A stretch of 28,990 nt of DNA from assembly GCA_947487095.1 (NCBI GenBank), contig CANKVI010000001.1, positions 1 through 28,990 on the forward strand, in the 5' to 3' direction. Positions within the stretch are counted from its first letter, which is position 1. Every line of letters starts with the position of its first letter. The notes below the pieces were generated by a model. The model saw nothing but the letters and a program-made list of their open reading frames with translations. It did no database searches and had not been told where the DNA came from. A program made the translations under genes and the position numbers. This DNA is from Acidimicrobiaceae bacterium. Its GTDB lineage: Bacteria > Actinomycetota > Acidimicrobiia > Acidimicrobiales > Ilumatobacteraceae. Of the stretch, positions 1 to 6,577 are shown piece by piece.

Positions 1-87
1 ACGGGGCTCTAAGCGTGGGCGAAACGATGCAGGCAAAGCCAAGCGACCCTTTGGGTCCAGCTGCCGATCGTGCACTCCTACGAACAA
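1..87 (-). CDS. mraZ: MraZ, N-terminal fragment (runs off the left edge)
   Basis: Only the first 29 codons are inside the window. The translation starts MFVGVHDRQLDPKGRLALPA, the classic first AbrB-like half-domain of MraZ, including the DxKGRLxLPAxFR signature at residues 11-23. MraZ is the DNA-binding regulator that opens the division and cell wall (dcw) cluster and represses its own promoter. The start is a TTG at 87-85. It is supported by a good ribosome binding site, GGAGG at 97-93, five bases upstream, and by alignment with the usual MF(L/V)G start of the family. The upstream DNA carries the matching operator boxes at 191-236. The rest of mraZ, and presumably rsmH and ftsI, lie beyond position 1. 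Identification is secure despite the short fragment. Confidence 0.9.
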   Translation of the reverse strand, partial: MFVGVHDRQLDPKGRLALPASFRPRLEPR

Positions 88-182
88 TGTGTCCTCCGCT
101 ACCCTCGCAAACCCTTGTGGGGCTTGCCTTCCCGTGTATTGCTGCCGTTGAAAGGAGTCCGCACTCCGGATCAACGAGGAAT

Positions 183-188
183 ACGATA
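183..188 (-). promoter_or_regulatory. Candidate -10 element of the mraZ promoter
   Basis: TATCGT lies on the minus strand (188 to 183) immediately after the last GTGG box, about 95 nt before the TTG start. A bound MraZ would cover the -35 region. No good TTGACA-like -35 is visible, so this is inference from position and the TANNNT pattern. Confidence 0.35.
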
Positions 189-190
189 TC

Positions 191-236
191 CCCACTTCCC
201 CCCACTTTGGTGTATTTCTTCACCACTTTCCCCCAC
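191..236 (-). promoter_or_regulatory. MraZ-type operator: four GTGG boxes in two pairs
   Basis: Read on the minus strand, boxes GTGGG (236-232), GTGGT (226-222), GTGGG (205-201) and GTGGG (195-191) point toward mraZ. Spacing within each pair is 10 bp, the helical-turn spacing known for MraZ binding repeats. The two pairs are 21 bp apart, so the middle 10-bp slot (about 211-216) has lost its box. Each box lies in an AAGTGGGG- or AAAGTGG-like context. The position, just upstream of a plausible -10 and of mraZ, fits autoregulation. Confidence 0.8.
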
Positions 237-333
237 TTTTTTAGAGACAGCACAATGCCCAAAAAGGCTTATTTCATTGACGAATCGGGGAATTCAAAGC
301 CAAACTGGCCAAATTCTCGGAAAAAAACTTTTG

Positions 334-1029
334 CTAGAGGGGCAGATGTGACACGAAAGTGTCGACAATCGCCTGCTGGCTCGCCTGAACCACTGCGACT
401 CGATGCGCAATCTCACTCAGGTTGCCTGGCGTATTCACTACGTACTTCTCCACATCATGTGGATTCCACTTCGTATATATGGTGCATTGAAAGCGCGCAT
501 AATCGCGTGTGCGTCGCTGACTAATGCCAACGAGTTTGCTCAGCGATTCGTGATCTCGTCGAACCACTTCTCCCGGTCCAACACCAGCAAAACACAACAA
601 GTCACCCCACGCATCGCTGCTTAGTGATTCGTGATGAACCGAAACATTGTTTTCGCCAAGTGCATTCAGCGTCTGCACCCATACGTCACCCAACCACCAC
701 GAAGCTTGTGCAACGTCATCGCTCCACAACACATCGCCACGTGGAACAACGACATCGAGCCACACGTGTTCGCCGAATGCAAGAAACACAATTCCACCGC
801 CACTGCGACGACGCACTACTTCAATTCCGTCACGACTGCACTGTTCGCCGTTCAACAGTGATTCATCTTGGCGTGAGCCAAGCACGATTGCTTTTTTCGT
901 TATGTGCACATCCCAAACCGCACGTTCTGCAACAAGATCGCGACCATGTTGTGCACTCGCAGAAACCTGTTCGGTGTACAACTTCCACGATGAGTTAGGA
1001 AGCGTGGGCAAGGTATTGCTTCCATGCAT
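334..1029 (-). CDS. Lipoate-protein ligase A family protein (BPL/LPL catalytic domain)
   Basis: This 231-residue protein resembles the lipoate/biotin ligase superfamily, which attaches lipoate (or octanoate) to lysines of 2-oxoacid dehydrogenase and GcvH carrier domains in the cytoplasm. Visible motifs are RRRSGGG at residues 73-79, the nucleotide/lipoyl-binding loop, followed by an acidic-aromatic stretch, and SKLVGISQRR with the expected ligand-binding lysine K165. The small C-terminal domain of E. coli LplA is absent, as in many actinobacterial members. The start is uncertain. ATG at 1029 overlaps the HNH gene by 35 nt and has only a weak ribosome binding site; TTG at 1011, preceded by GGAAG, is an alternative; an in-frame ATG at 1095 seems too far upstream. 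It is the last gene before the mraZ promoter. Which carrier protein it modifies cannot be told here; an octanoyltransferase role is possible. Confidence 0.75.
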   Translation of the reverse strand: MHGSNTLPTLPNSSWKLYTEQVSASAQHGRDLVAERAVWDVHITKKAIVLGSRQDESLLNGEQCSRDGIEVVRRRSGGGIVFLAFGEHVWLDVVVPRGDVLWSDDVAQASWWLGDVWVQTLNALGENNVSVHHESLSSDAWGDLLCFAGVGPGEVVRRDHESLSKLVGISQRRTRDYARFQCTIYTKWNPHDVEKYVVNTPGNLSEIAHRVAVVQASQQAIVDTFVSHLPL

Positions 1030-1492
1030 CGGGCACTCGCCCAACAGAAACAGAAATCCATGCAAGCTCGCGTGGCGCATGTGGTTCGCTTGCAAGCCTC
1101 ATGCCCGCTTCTTCCGGCGTGCGATCGCGTTTACGCAAATTGCACGGCCTGCATGCGGCAGTTACGTTTTCCCACACGTTCATACCACCACGCGAACGTG
1201 GCATGACGTGATCGATGGAATCCGCGACTCCTCCGCAATATTGACAACGATGATCGTCGCGAGCAAACACTGCACGACGCGATAGCGCGGTTCGACGGTG
1301 ATACGGAACCTTCACTACATAGCGAAGCCGAATGACCAATGGCCCTGGCATTGAGAAATTCTCTGCGTGCACTTCCGTTCCATCGTCTTCAACGATGTCT
1401 GCTTTGTCTGAGAGCACCAGACATACGGCGCGTCTCGCAGACACGACACTGAGCGGCTCGTACGTTGCATTGAGAACGAGCGCGCTACGCAT
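995..1492 (-). CDS. HNH endonuclease with two CxxC zinc knuckles
   Basis: The 165-residue protein starts MRSALVLNATYEPLSVV, the typical opening of a widespread actinobacterial HNH family. Its C-terminal half has CQYC (83-86), the catalytic DH pair (D94, H95), conserved asparagines N105 and N109, and CRPC (114-117). This is a treble-clef HNH fold with structural zinc and a metal-dependent nuclease centre. The cellular role of the family is not established. The start ATG at 1492 is chosen because GAGG lies six bases upstream and the protein aligns there; a longer reading from 1552 would overlap the preceding gene. The upstream small gene stops only two bases before this start, so the two are probably cotranscribed and coupled. 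Nothing nearby suggests restriction-modification or an intron-borne element. Confidence 0.85.
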   Translation of the reverse strand: MRSALVLNATYEPLSVVSARRAVCLVLSDKADIVEDDGTEVHAENFSMPGPLVIRLRYVVKVPYHRRTALSRRAVFARDDHRCQYCGGVADSIDHVMPRSRGGMNVWENVTAACRPCNLRKRDRTPEEAGMRLASEPHAPRELAWISVSVGRVPDAWKQYLAHAS

Positions 1493-1494
1493 GG

Positions 1495-1779
1495 TTAGCC
1501 TCGCCGCCCTCGGCGACTCAACCTGGTCGTACTTTGCCAATCGCGCGACCATTCGAGGTAATCAATGATGTCGTGTATCTCTGGGTCGCGCTTCGCTCCG
1601 CCATATTGAGTTGTAGTGCGAAATTCAACGTATGCAGGCGTAGGCAATGGCAGGAATGGCGGTTGCTTCCACCAGCCTTTTGGAGCCAAACGAACTGCCT
1701 GTCGAACTGCGGTTGTCCACAACCAAGGACGCACCAATAACGCTGCAATCAGTTTGGCAAGAGTGGAAAAGTTCATCAT
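1495..1779 (-). CDS. Conserved small protein of unknown function
   Basis: This 94-residue protein starts at a tandem ATG (1779 or 1776). It has a hydrophobic N-terminus with tryptophans (residues about 8-24), a proline-rich middle, a YVEFRTTTQYG motif near residue 50 and a charged tail. Proteins with a YVEFRxxTxYG-type motif followed by an acidic helix and a WxRxWR-like end are common small actinobacterial proteins without a known role. The gene sits 15 bp after the acyl-CoA dehydrogenase stop and 2 bp before the HNH start, and its codon use matches its neighbours. These points make it a real gene rather than a chance frame. I assign no function. Confidence 0.65.
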   Translation of the reverse strand: MMNFSTLAKLIAALLVRPWLWTTAVRQAVRLAPKGWWKQPPFLPLPTPAYVEFRTTTQYGGAKRDPEIHDIIDYLEWSRDWQSTTRLSRRGRRG

Positions 1780-1794
1780 GGCGTTGCGCTCAGA

Positions 1795-3015
1795 CTAATT
1801 GGGCTTTGGTTCCTTTGGCAGACCAAGCACCATTTCTCCAATGATATTTCGCTGCACCTGCGAGGATCCTGCATAGATCGTTCCAGCGCGAGCATTGAGG
1901 AATGTTGTCGCCCAGCTCATGGAGTCATTCGGAGCGCCAGCATCGTCAGTTTGAAATGCACTTGATGGCTTACGACCCGATGGCACCAATGCGTCCATTC
2001 CCATGATGTCAATTCCGAGTTCGGTAACCACCTTGTGATATTCACTCCAATACAGCTTGAAGATTGCACCGTCTGGGCCTGGATGATGTCCCGCCAAGAA
2101 CTGCGTCAGCGTGCGCATACCGAGGTAACGCATTACCTGTACAACCGAATAGCACTTTGCGAGCCGCTGACGAATGCGTGGGTCAGAGGCAACACCCTTC
2201 TCACGAGCAAGATCCATTAAGCGATCAATTTCTGCTTGAAAACGAATTGGTGCAGTTGCCGCTGCTTCGCCACGTTCGAAACCAAGCAGACCCATGGCCA
2301 CTGCCCAACCGTTATTTACGCCGCCAACAACATTTTCTTTTGGCACCCGAACGTCGGTGTAAAACACTTCGTTGAATTCGCTCTCACCAGAAATCATCTT
2401 GATTGGACGAACTTCAATACCTGGCTGCCGCATGTCAACAAGCAAGAACGAAATGCCCTTGTGCTTCGGCGCATCAGAATCGGTACGCGCAAGCGTGAAG
2501 ATGTGATCAGCCAAATGACCCGCCGATGTCCAGATCTTTTGTCCGTTCAAAATCCATTCGTCACCATCGAGCACAGCCTTCAGACCAACATTGCTCAAGT
2601 CGCTACCAGCGTTTGGCTCGCTGTATCCCTGACACCACACATCATCACCAGCAATAATGCGCGGCAAGTAATGCTGCTTTTGCTCTTCGGTGCCGAATAG
2701 CAACAAGGTGTTACCCAACATTTGAATACTGAACACATCGTTTGATCCACCAGTTGGAACACCGGCGCGCTCAAACTCTTCTGCCGCAATTACTTGCTCA
2801 AGAGCCGACAATCCACCGCCGCCATATTGTTTCGGCCAACCCATTGCGAGGTATCCGCCCTTTGCCAACACTTGCCGCCACTGCGTGACGAACTCTTCCA
2901 GCGGTTTGCCTTCAAGTGTTCCAATTCCCTTCCAATCACTTGGCAGGTTGTCCTTCAAGAATGCTTGAACTTTGAGACGGTAAGCCTCGGCTTCTGGCGT
3001 GTACGAAGGTTTCAT
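1795..3015 (-). CDS. Acyl-CoA dehydrogenase
   Basis: This 406-residue flavoenzyme belongs to the acyl-CoA dehydrogenase family, which introduces the alpha-beta double bond into acyl-CoA thioesters using FAD. Family landmarks are QGYSEPNAGSDL (residues 129-140, flavin and substrate contact), NGQKIWTS (157-164), the NNGW segment and the C-terminal QRNIIGEMVLGLP (388-400). The C-terminal site that is IYEGT in medium-chain enzymes reads IYAGSS (380-385), so that glutamate is absent. E247 in the FERG motif is the likely base, as in actinobacterial FadE enzymes that act on branched, steroid-derived or CoA-activated ring substrates. The substrate is unknown. No electron-transfer flavoprotein or other beta-oxidation gene is nearby. 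The ATG at 3015 has no ribosome binding site but a TAGCGT box seven bases upstream. Confidence 0.9.
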   Translation of the reverse strand: MKPSYTPEAEAYRLKVQAFLKDNLPSDWKGIGTLEGKPLEEFVTQWRQVLAKGGYLAMGWPKQYGGGGLSALEQVIAAEEFERAGVPTGGSNDVFSIQMLGNTLLLFGTEEQKQHYLPRIIAGDDVWCQGYSEPNAGSDLSNVGLKAVLDGDEWILNGQKIWTSAGHLADHIFTLARTDSDAPKHKGISFLLVDMRQPGIEVRPIKMISGESEFNEVFYTDVRVPKENVVGGVNNGWAVAMGLLGFERGEAAATAPIRFQAEIDRLMDLAREKGVASDPRIRQRLAKCYSVVQVMRYLGMRTLTQFLAGHHPGPDGAIFKLYWSEYHKVVTELGIDIMGMDALVPSGRKPSSAFQTDDAGAPNDSMSWATTFLNARAGTIYAGSSQVQRNIIGEMVLGLPKEPKPN

Positions 3016-3022
3016 GGGCTAG

Positions 3023-3028
3023 ACGCTA
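3023..3028 (-). promoter_or_regulatory. Candidate -10 box of a leaderless promoter for the acyl-CoA dehydrogenase gene
   Basis: TAGCGT on the minus strand (3028 to 3023) is followed by exactly seven bases and then the ATG at 3015. There is no ribosome binding site. This is the geometry of actinobacterial leaderless transcripts that start at the A of ATG. No -35 match is seen. Confidence 0.35.
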
Positions 3029-3078
3029 GTCGGCACGTCGAAAAGCGAAATAACCGAACGCACCGTAAATACTGGCAA

Positions 3079-3429
3079 CTATTCGCGGAACATGGAGCGC
3101 GCCCGAAAGCCGCCCACTTTGGCAGCCGAACGCAACGTATCGGCAACGTCTTTCATGCCTGCCTTGCTCATTGCCCGCAACTGATGCTCGATCACCAGAA
3201 CGCAAGCAAGCATGCCCAGGAAACCAAGAAATGCGACCAAAAAGTGCACCTGCAATGTGGCGACTGTGAAAACCAAAGACGCGACTACGCCCAACGCAGC
3301 CCAACGCACTTTACGAATGGCATGGCTATACAAACCTGACGACGAAACCGCTTGCGCAAATTTCTTGTCGGTGTGGAGCTGCTCTTCGAGCTGGCTCAGA
3401 ATGCGTTGTTCATCTTCAGAAAGTGGCAC
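3079..3429 (-). CDS. DUF3040 family membrane protein
   Basis: This 116-residue protein starts MPLSEDEQRILSQLEEQL, the signature opening of the actinobacterial DUF3040 family. It then has two predicted membrane helices (about residues 43-60 and 62-80) and a basic, glycine-containing tail. The start is taken as GTG at 3429 because the PLSEDEQ motif follows directly; GTG at 3435 is nearly as good. Upstream in-frame residues do not resemble the family and run into dinB. DUF3040 genes are typically found between dinB and mraZ in actinobacteria, and that order is kept here with four extra genes inserted. The function is unknown; an envelope or division-related role has been guessed only from position. 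Confidence 0.85.
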   Translation of the reverse strand: MPLSEDEQRILSQLEEQLHTDKKFAQAVSSSGLYSHAIRKVRWAALGVVASLVFTVATLQVHFLVAFLGFLGMLACVLVIEHQLRAMSKAGMKDVADTLRSAAKVGGFRARSMFRE

Positions 3430-3475
3430 AACCACATTGTTCCACGAAATTGGCTCAGACTCAACGCAGGGAGTT

Positions 3476-4783
3476 CTATTCCTCTGAACTCTGCGTTTCC
3501 CCACTGTCATTCGGACCCCATTTAGATGCCCCAGGCTTGCGCCCAGACCGCAAGGTACTGGCTGGACGGATAGCCGTGTCACCAAAGCGACTACGAATAT
3601 CGTCGATCGCTCTCGTGGCAGGAGCCCATACTTCATCCAACGCCGCGATGTCTGTGGTCAGAGATCCATCATCGAACAGACTCAGTTGAGGTTCGTGCTC
3701 CTCAAAATTGCGCGTGCTCAGTCCAATAAGACGCACGCCTCGAGAAACATCGAGCCCGTTGAGTAGCGGCTCAATCATTTGCACCATTGCTTGCGCTGAT
3801 GTCACTGAAGCCGCCTGCGTGTTCGAGCGGGTGATGGTTTGAAAATCTGAGAACTTCACTTTTAGCGTTACGGTTCGAGGCACTAATTGATCTTCCCTGC
3901 ATCGTCGTGCAACTGCATCGGCAAGACGAACCAGATGAGTTCGCAACACAGATTTATCAAAGAGGTCATGAGAAAACGTCTCTTCATGCCCGATTGACTT
4001 TGTTTCGCGATCGGAAACTACGGGCGACCGGTCTATCCCATTTGCCAATTGCACCAAATGCATAGCGTGCGCTTCGCCAATTGAATGTTTCAATGCAGAC
4101 ACTTCTGCAACGGCGAGATCTGACACTTTGCTAATTCCGATTCGCTCCAGTTTTTCCAACGTTGCTGGGCCAACGCCCCACAGTGACTTCACATGCATCG
4201 GCCGGATGAAGTCCAGTTCAGAACCGTTCGGCACTTCAACAACTCCAAGTCCTGGAGTTACACCCTTTTCATCTGCAATTGGTTTGGCTCGCTTTGAAGC
4301 CAACTTGGCAATAAATTTGCTCGGCCCAATACCAACGCTGCAAACAAGTCCAACCTCATCAAGCACACGTGAACGAATTGATTGGGCGATTGACACCGCG
4401 CTGCCAAACAAACGCAGTGCGCCTGTCACATCAAGAAACGCTTCATCAAGCGATAGGCCTTCAACAAGTGGCGTGTAGTCGCGGAAAATGTCAAATACCT
4501 GCGAGCTCACCTCCACGTAGGAACTCATGTCGCCGGGCAAAAAGATGGCATGCGGGCATAACCGTTTCGCACGCGATGAAGGCATTGCAGAGAACACGCC
4601 AAAACGCCGTGCCTCATACGAAGCAGCTGCCACTACCCCGCGATTTCCATCGCCACCAACCACCACCGGCTTACCAACTAATTCTGGGCGTCGGAGCAGT
4701 TCAACTGCCACGAAAAACATATCCATGTCCACATGCGCAATGGTGCGCAGTGATTTACCAGTTTGCGTCTCCACTATGTGCAC
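3476..4783 (-). CDS. dinB: DNA polymerase IV (Y family)
   Basis: This 435-residue translesion polymerase inserts nucleotides opposite damaged bases at low fidelity. Catalytic acidic residues are visible: D19 in HVDMDMFF and D113-E114 in LSLDEAFLD. Residues 150-160 hold the SVGIGPSKFIAK palm motif, and helix-hairpin-helix sequence follows near 200-215 (LWGVGPATLEKL). A typical sliding-clamp-binding peptide, QLSLF, is at 366-370, after which the tail is low-complexity and charged. The start is GTG at 4783, with GTG at 4774 as an alternative. A TATCGT sequence precedes 4783 by one base and 4774 by ten. The gene is divergent from the next gene, with only 26 bp between starts, so the two promoters must overlap the coding sequences. 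No LexA box was recognised there. Confidence 0.95.
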   Translation of the reverse strand: MHIVETQTGKSLRTIAHVDMDMFFVAVELLRRPELVGKPVVVGGDGNRGVVAAASYEARRFGVFSAMPSSRAKRLCPHAIFLPGDMSSYVEVSSQVFDIFRDYTPLVEGLSLDEAFLDVTGALRLFGSAVSIAQSIRSRVLDEVGLVCSVGIGPSKFIAKLASKRAKPIADEKGVTPGLGVVEVPNGSELDFIRPMHVKSLWGVGPATLEKLERIGISKVSDLAVAEVSALKHSIGEAHAMHLVQLANGIDRSPVVSDRETKSIGHEETFSHDLFDKSVLRTHLVRLADAVARRCREDQLVPRTVTLKVKFSDFQTITRSNTQAASVTSAQAMVQMIEPLLNGLDVSRGVRLIGLSTRNFEEHEPQLSLFDDGSLTTDIAALDEVWAPATRAIDDIRSRFGDTAIRPASTLRSGRKPGASKWGPNDSGETQSSEE

Positions 4784-4797
4784 AACGATACGACAAC

Positions 4798-4803
4798 TAC
4801 GCT
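4798..4803 (+). promoter_or_regulatory. Candidate -10 box, leaderless promoter of the 4810 gene
   Basis: TACGCT is followed by six bases and the GTG start at 4810. There is no ribosome binding site. The box sits inside the 26-bp gap between two divergent starts, which leaves no room for a longer leader. Confidence 0.4.
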
Positions 4804-4809
4804 GTTGCC

Positions 4810-5094
4810 GTGTCCACTAATCCCGGTTCAGAACGCCCCCTTTCAGCGTTGCCATCCATACGCGCTCGAGCGATTGCATTCGCAGGCATCCTCGTTTCAG
4901 GAATCGCTGGCGCTGCAATGGGATACCTCATGGTGGATGTGCAGTGTTCAGGATCGTGCGCCGTTCCAACCGGAATTGGAATGTTCACTGGATCATTCAT
5001 TGGTGCATCAGGTATGAGCGTTGTCGCGGTACTTGCATTGCGTGCAATCGGAGAATGGCGAGAACTTGCAGATAAGGAAACCCGCAGTTCGTGA
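4810..5094 (+). CDS. Small two-helix membrane protein
   Basis: This 94-residue protein has two hydrophobic segments (about residues 21-43 and 54-79) joined by a short loop containing VDVQCSGSC. The two cysteines, C46 and C50, are likely exposed at the membrane surface. The C-terminus is charged and probably cytoplasmic. I know of no function. The GTG at 4810 is chosen because dinB starts on the other strand at 4783 and the frame upstream is antisense to dinB. The stop overlaps the next start by four bases (GTGA at 5091-5094), which couples it to the inositol-monophosphatase gene and argues that it is genuine and the first gene of the six-gene plus-strand run. Confidence 0.7.
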   Translation: MSTNPGSERPLSALPSIRARAIAFAGILVSGIAGAAMGYLMVDVQCSGSCAVPTGIGMFTGSFIGASGMSVVAVLALRAIGEWRELADKETRSS

Positions 5095-5885
5095 CCCTTG
5101 CCAACGAATTACTGCTCGTTGCAAGTGAGCTCGCTCGTGCAGCGGGCGACATGGCACTAGCCGGCCGCAAGGCTGGACTGCAGAATGTGCAAACAAAATC
5201 GACAGCCACCGACATGGTTACCGAGTTCGATCGGGCGTCAGAAAAACTCATCGTGGAGGGCATGCGCGAACGGCGTCCACTCGATGCCATTGTTGGCGAA
5301 GAAGGTGCATCAATTGCCGGAACCAGCGGCATCACCTGGTACATCGACCCAATTGATGGCACGACCAACTTTCTGTACGACCTTCCTGCTTGGGCGGTAT
5401 CAATCGGCGCAGAAGACAGCGACGGTCCACTTGCAGGTGTCGTATATATACCAGCGCTCGGCGAAATGTTTTCTGCGACCCGCGGCGGTGGTGCGTTCTT
5501 AAACGGCTCACCAATTCGTTCGAACAGCATCTCCGAAGTTTCCCAAGCATTGGTCTGCACCGGGTTCAGCTATTCAGCAGAGCAACGCACCATTCAGGCA
5601 CAACGGGTTTCCAAGTTCATCCACCAGATTCGCGATATTCGTCGCGCAGGCGCAGCCGCTATTGACCTGTGTTTTGTTGCCTGCGGTCGCATCGATGCAT
5701 ATTTTGAGGAGAATCTCCACCAGTGGGACATCGCAGCCGGAATCCTGATTGCTCATGAGGCAGGCTGCCGAAGTGGCGATTTCGCGGGCAATGCCCCGAG
5801 ACCTGCCGAAATACTGACCACTGCCCCAGCCATATTTGACCAGCTCTCAGGTTTGATCATGGCTGCAAGCGCAAAGAAAGAGTAA
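5091..5885 (+). CDS. Inositol-monophosphatase family protein
   Basis: This 264-residue enzyme belongs to the lithium-sensitive, Mg-dependent phosphatases that hydrolyse myo-inositol-1-phosphate or related sugar phosphates. The metal-binding motifs are all present: GEE at 69-71, DPIDGTTNF at 86-94 (D86, D89) and WDIAAG at 212-217 (D213). Length is typical. In actinobacteria such enzymes feed inositol into phosphatidylinositol and mycothiol, though histidinol phosphatase and fructose-1,6-bisphosphatase activities also occur in the family and cannot be excluded. It starts with a GTG that overlaps the upstream stop and ends five bases before the response regulator, so it is part of one operon with the two-component system and glycerol kinase. 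Confidence 0.88.
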   Translation: MTLANELLLVASELARAAGDMALAGRKAGLQNVQTKSTATDMVTEFDRASEKLIVEGMRERRPLDAIVGEEGASIAGTSGITWYIDPIDGTTNFLYDLPAWAVSIGAEDSDGPLAGVVYIPALGEMFSATRGGGAFLNGSPIRSNSISEVSQALVCTGFSYSAEQRTIQAQRVSKFIHQIRDIRRAGAAAIDLCFVACGRIDAYFEENLHQWDIAAGILIAHEAGCRSGDFAGNAPRPAEILTTAPAIFDQLSGLIMAASAKKE

Positions 5886-5890
5886 ACATT

Positions 5891-6577
5891 GTGACTGTGG
5901 GTATTCGCGTATTGGCCGTTGAAGACGACGAGCGAATTCGCGCATCAGTCAAGCTCGCACTTGAAGACGAAGGCTGGATAGTTGACGAAGCCGCAAGCGG
6001 CGAAGACGCGATCGCCATATTCTCCAAACACCCAGCCGATGTTGTGCTGATCGACATCATGCTTCCAGGCATCGACGGTTTTGAGTTGTGTCGCAACATT
6101 CGTAAGTCAAGCGATGTCCCAATCGTCATGGTGACTGCGCGCGCAGATACCCACGACGTCGTTGCTGGTCTTGAAGCCGGAGCCGACGATTACCTCACTA
6201 AGCCATTTGCGCCAAAGGAACTTGCTGCTCGCATTCGTGCACTCTTGCGCCGCGTGCGACCTTCAAAACCTGGCCACTCCAAATTGGTATTTGGCAATTT
6301 GGAGATCATTCCCGATGAGGGGAAAGTACTGCTTGATAATGCAGAAGTTGAACTGACAAAAACCGAATTCCGATTGCTCTGCGAACTGGCAAACGACCCT
6401 GGTGGAGTGTTTAGTCGCGAATTGTTGCTGGACAAAGTATGGGGATACGGCTACTTCGGCGACGGCCGCTTGGTTGACGTACATATTCGACGACTTCGCA
6501 TGAAGGTAGAGACCGATCCAGCCAACCCCACACATGTGGTGACGGTTCGCGGGCTTGGCTATCGCTTGCAATCGTGA
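5891..6577 (+). CDS. OmpR/PhoB-type response regulator (MtrA-like)
   Basis: This 228-residue two-domain regulator has a receiver domain at residues 5-120, with acidic pocket E11-D12-D13, phospho-acceptor D55 (VVLID), T82 and K104 (YLTKPF). A winged-helix DNA-binding domain follows at about 130-226, with a LTKTEFRLL recognition region and a C-terminal VRGLGYRL end. It should bind tandem DNA repeats when phosphorylated by the kinase encoded next door. The start is GTG at 5891, with GTG at 5897 possible. The stop overlaps the kinase start by four bases (GTGA). The order regulator, kinase, lipoprotein is that of mycobacterial mtrA-mtrB-lpqB, so an MtrA-like role in envelope and division control is reasonable, but the regulon is not visible here. 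Confidence 0.93.
   Translation: MTVGIRVLAVEDDERIRASVKLALEDEGWIVDEAASGEDAIAIFSKHPADVVLIDIMLPGIDGFELCRNIRKSSDVPIVMVTARADTHDVVAGLEAGADDYLTKPFAPKELAARIRALLRRVRPSKPGHSKLVFGNLEIIPDEGKVLLDNAEVELTKTEFRLLCELANDPGGVFSRELLLDKVWGYGYFGDGRLVDVHIRRLRMKVETDPANPTHVVTVRGLGYRLQS

Noticed and set aside
255..524. Plus-strand frame beginning MPKKAYFIDESGN, reminiscent of a DUF3800 protein start
   Set aside because: Only about a dozen residues resemble the family. After 334 the frame is simply antisense to the lipoate-ligase-like gene, it lacks any later DUF3800 motif, and there is no ribosome binding site. A decayed remnant cannot be excluded, but there is no support.
647..1285. Plus-strand frame of 212 codons over the ligase-like and HNH genes
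   Set aside because: Composition is dominated by Thr, Arg, Cys and His, there are no motifs, and both minus-strand genes have clear family signatures.
4369..4809. N-terminal extension of the small membrane protein frame
   Set aside because: This part is antisense to dinB and its composition is unlike a protein. The GTG at 4810 with a TACGCT box six bases upstream is a better start.
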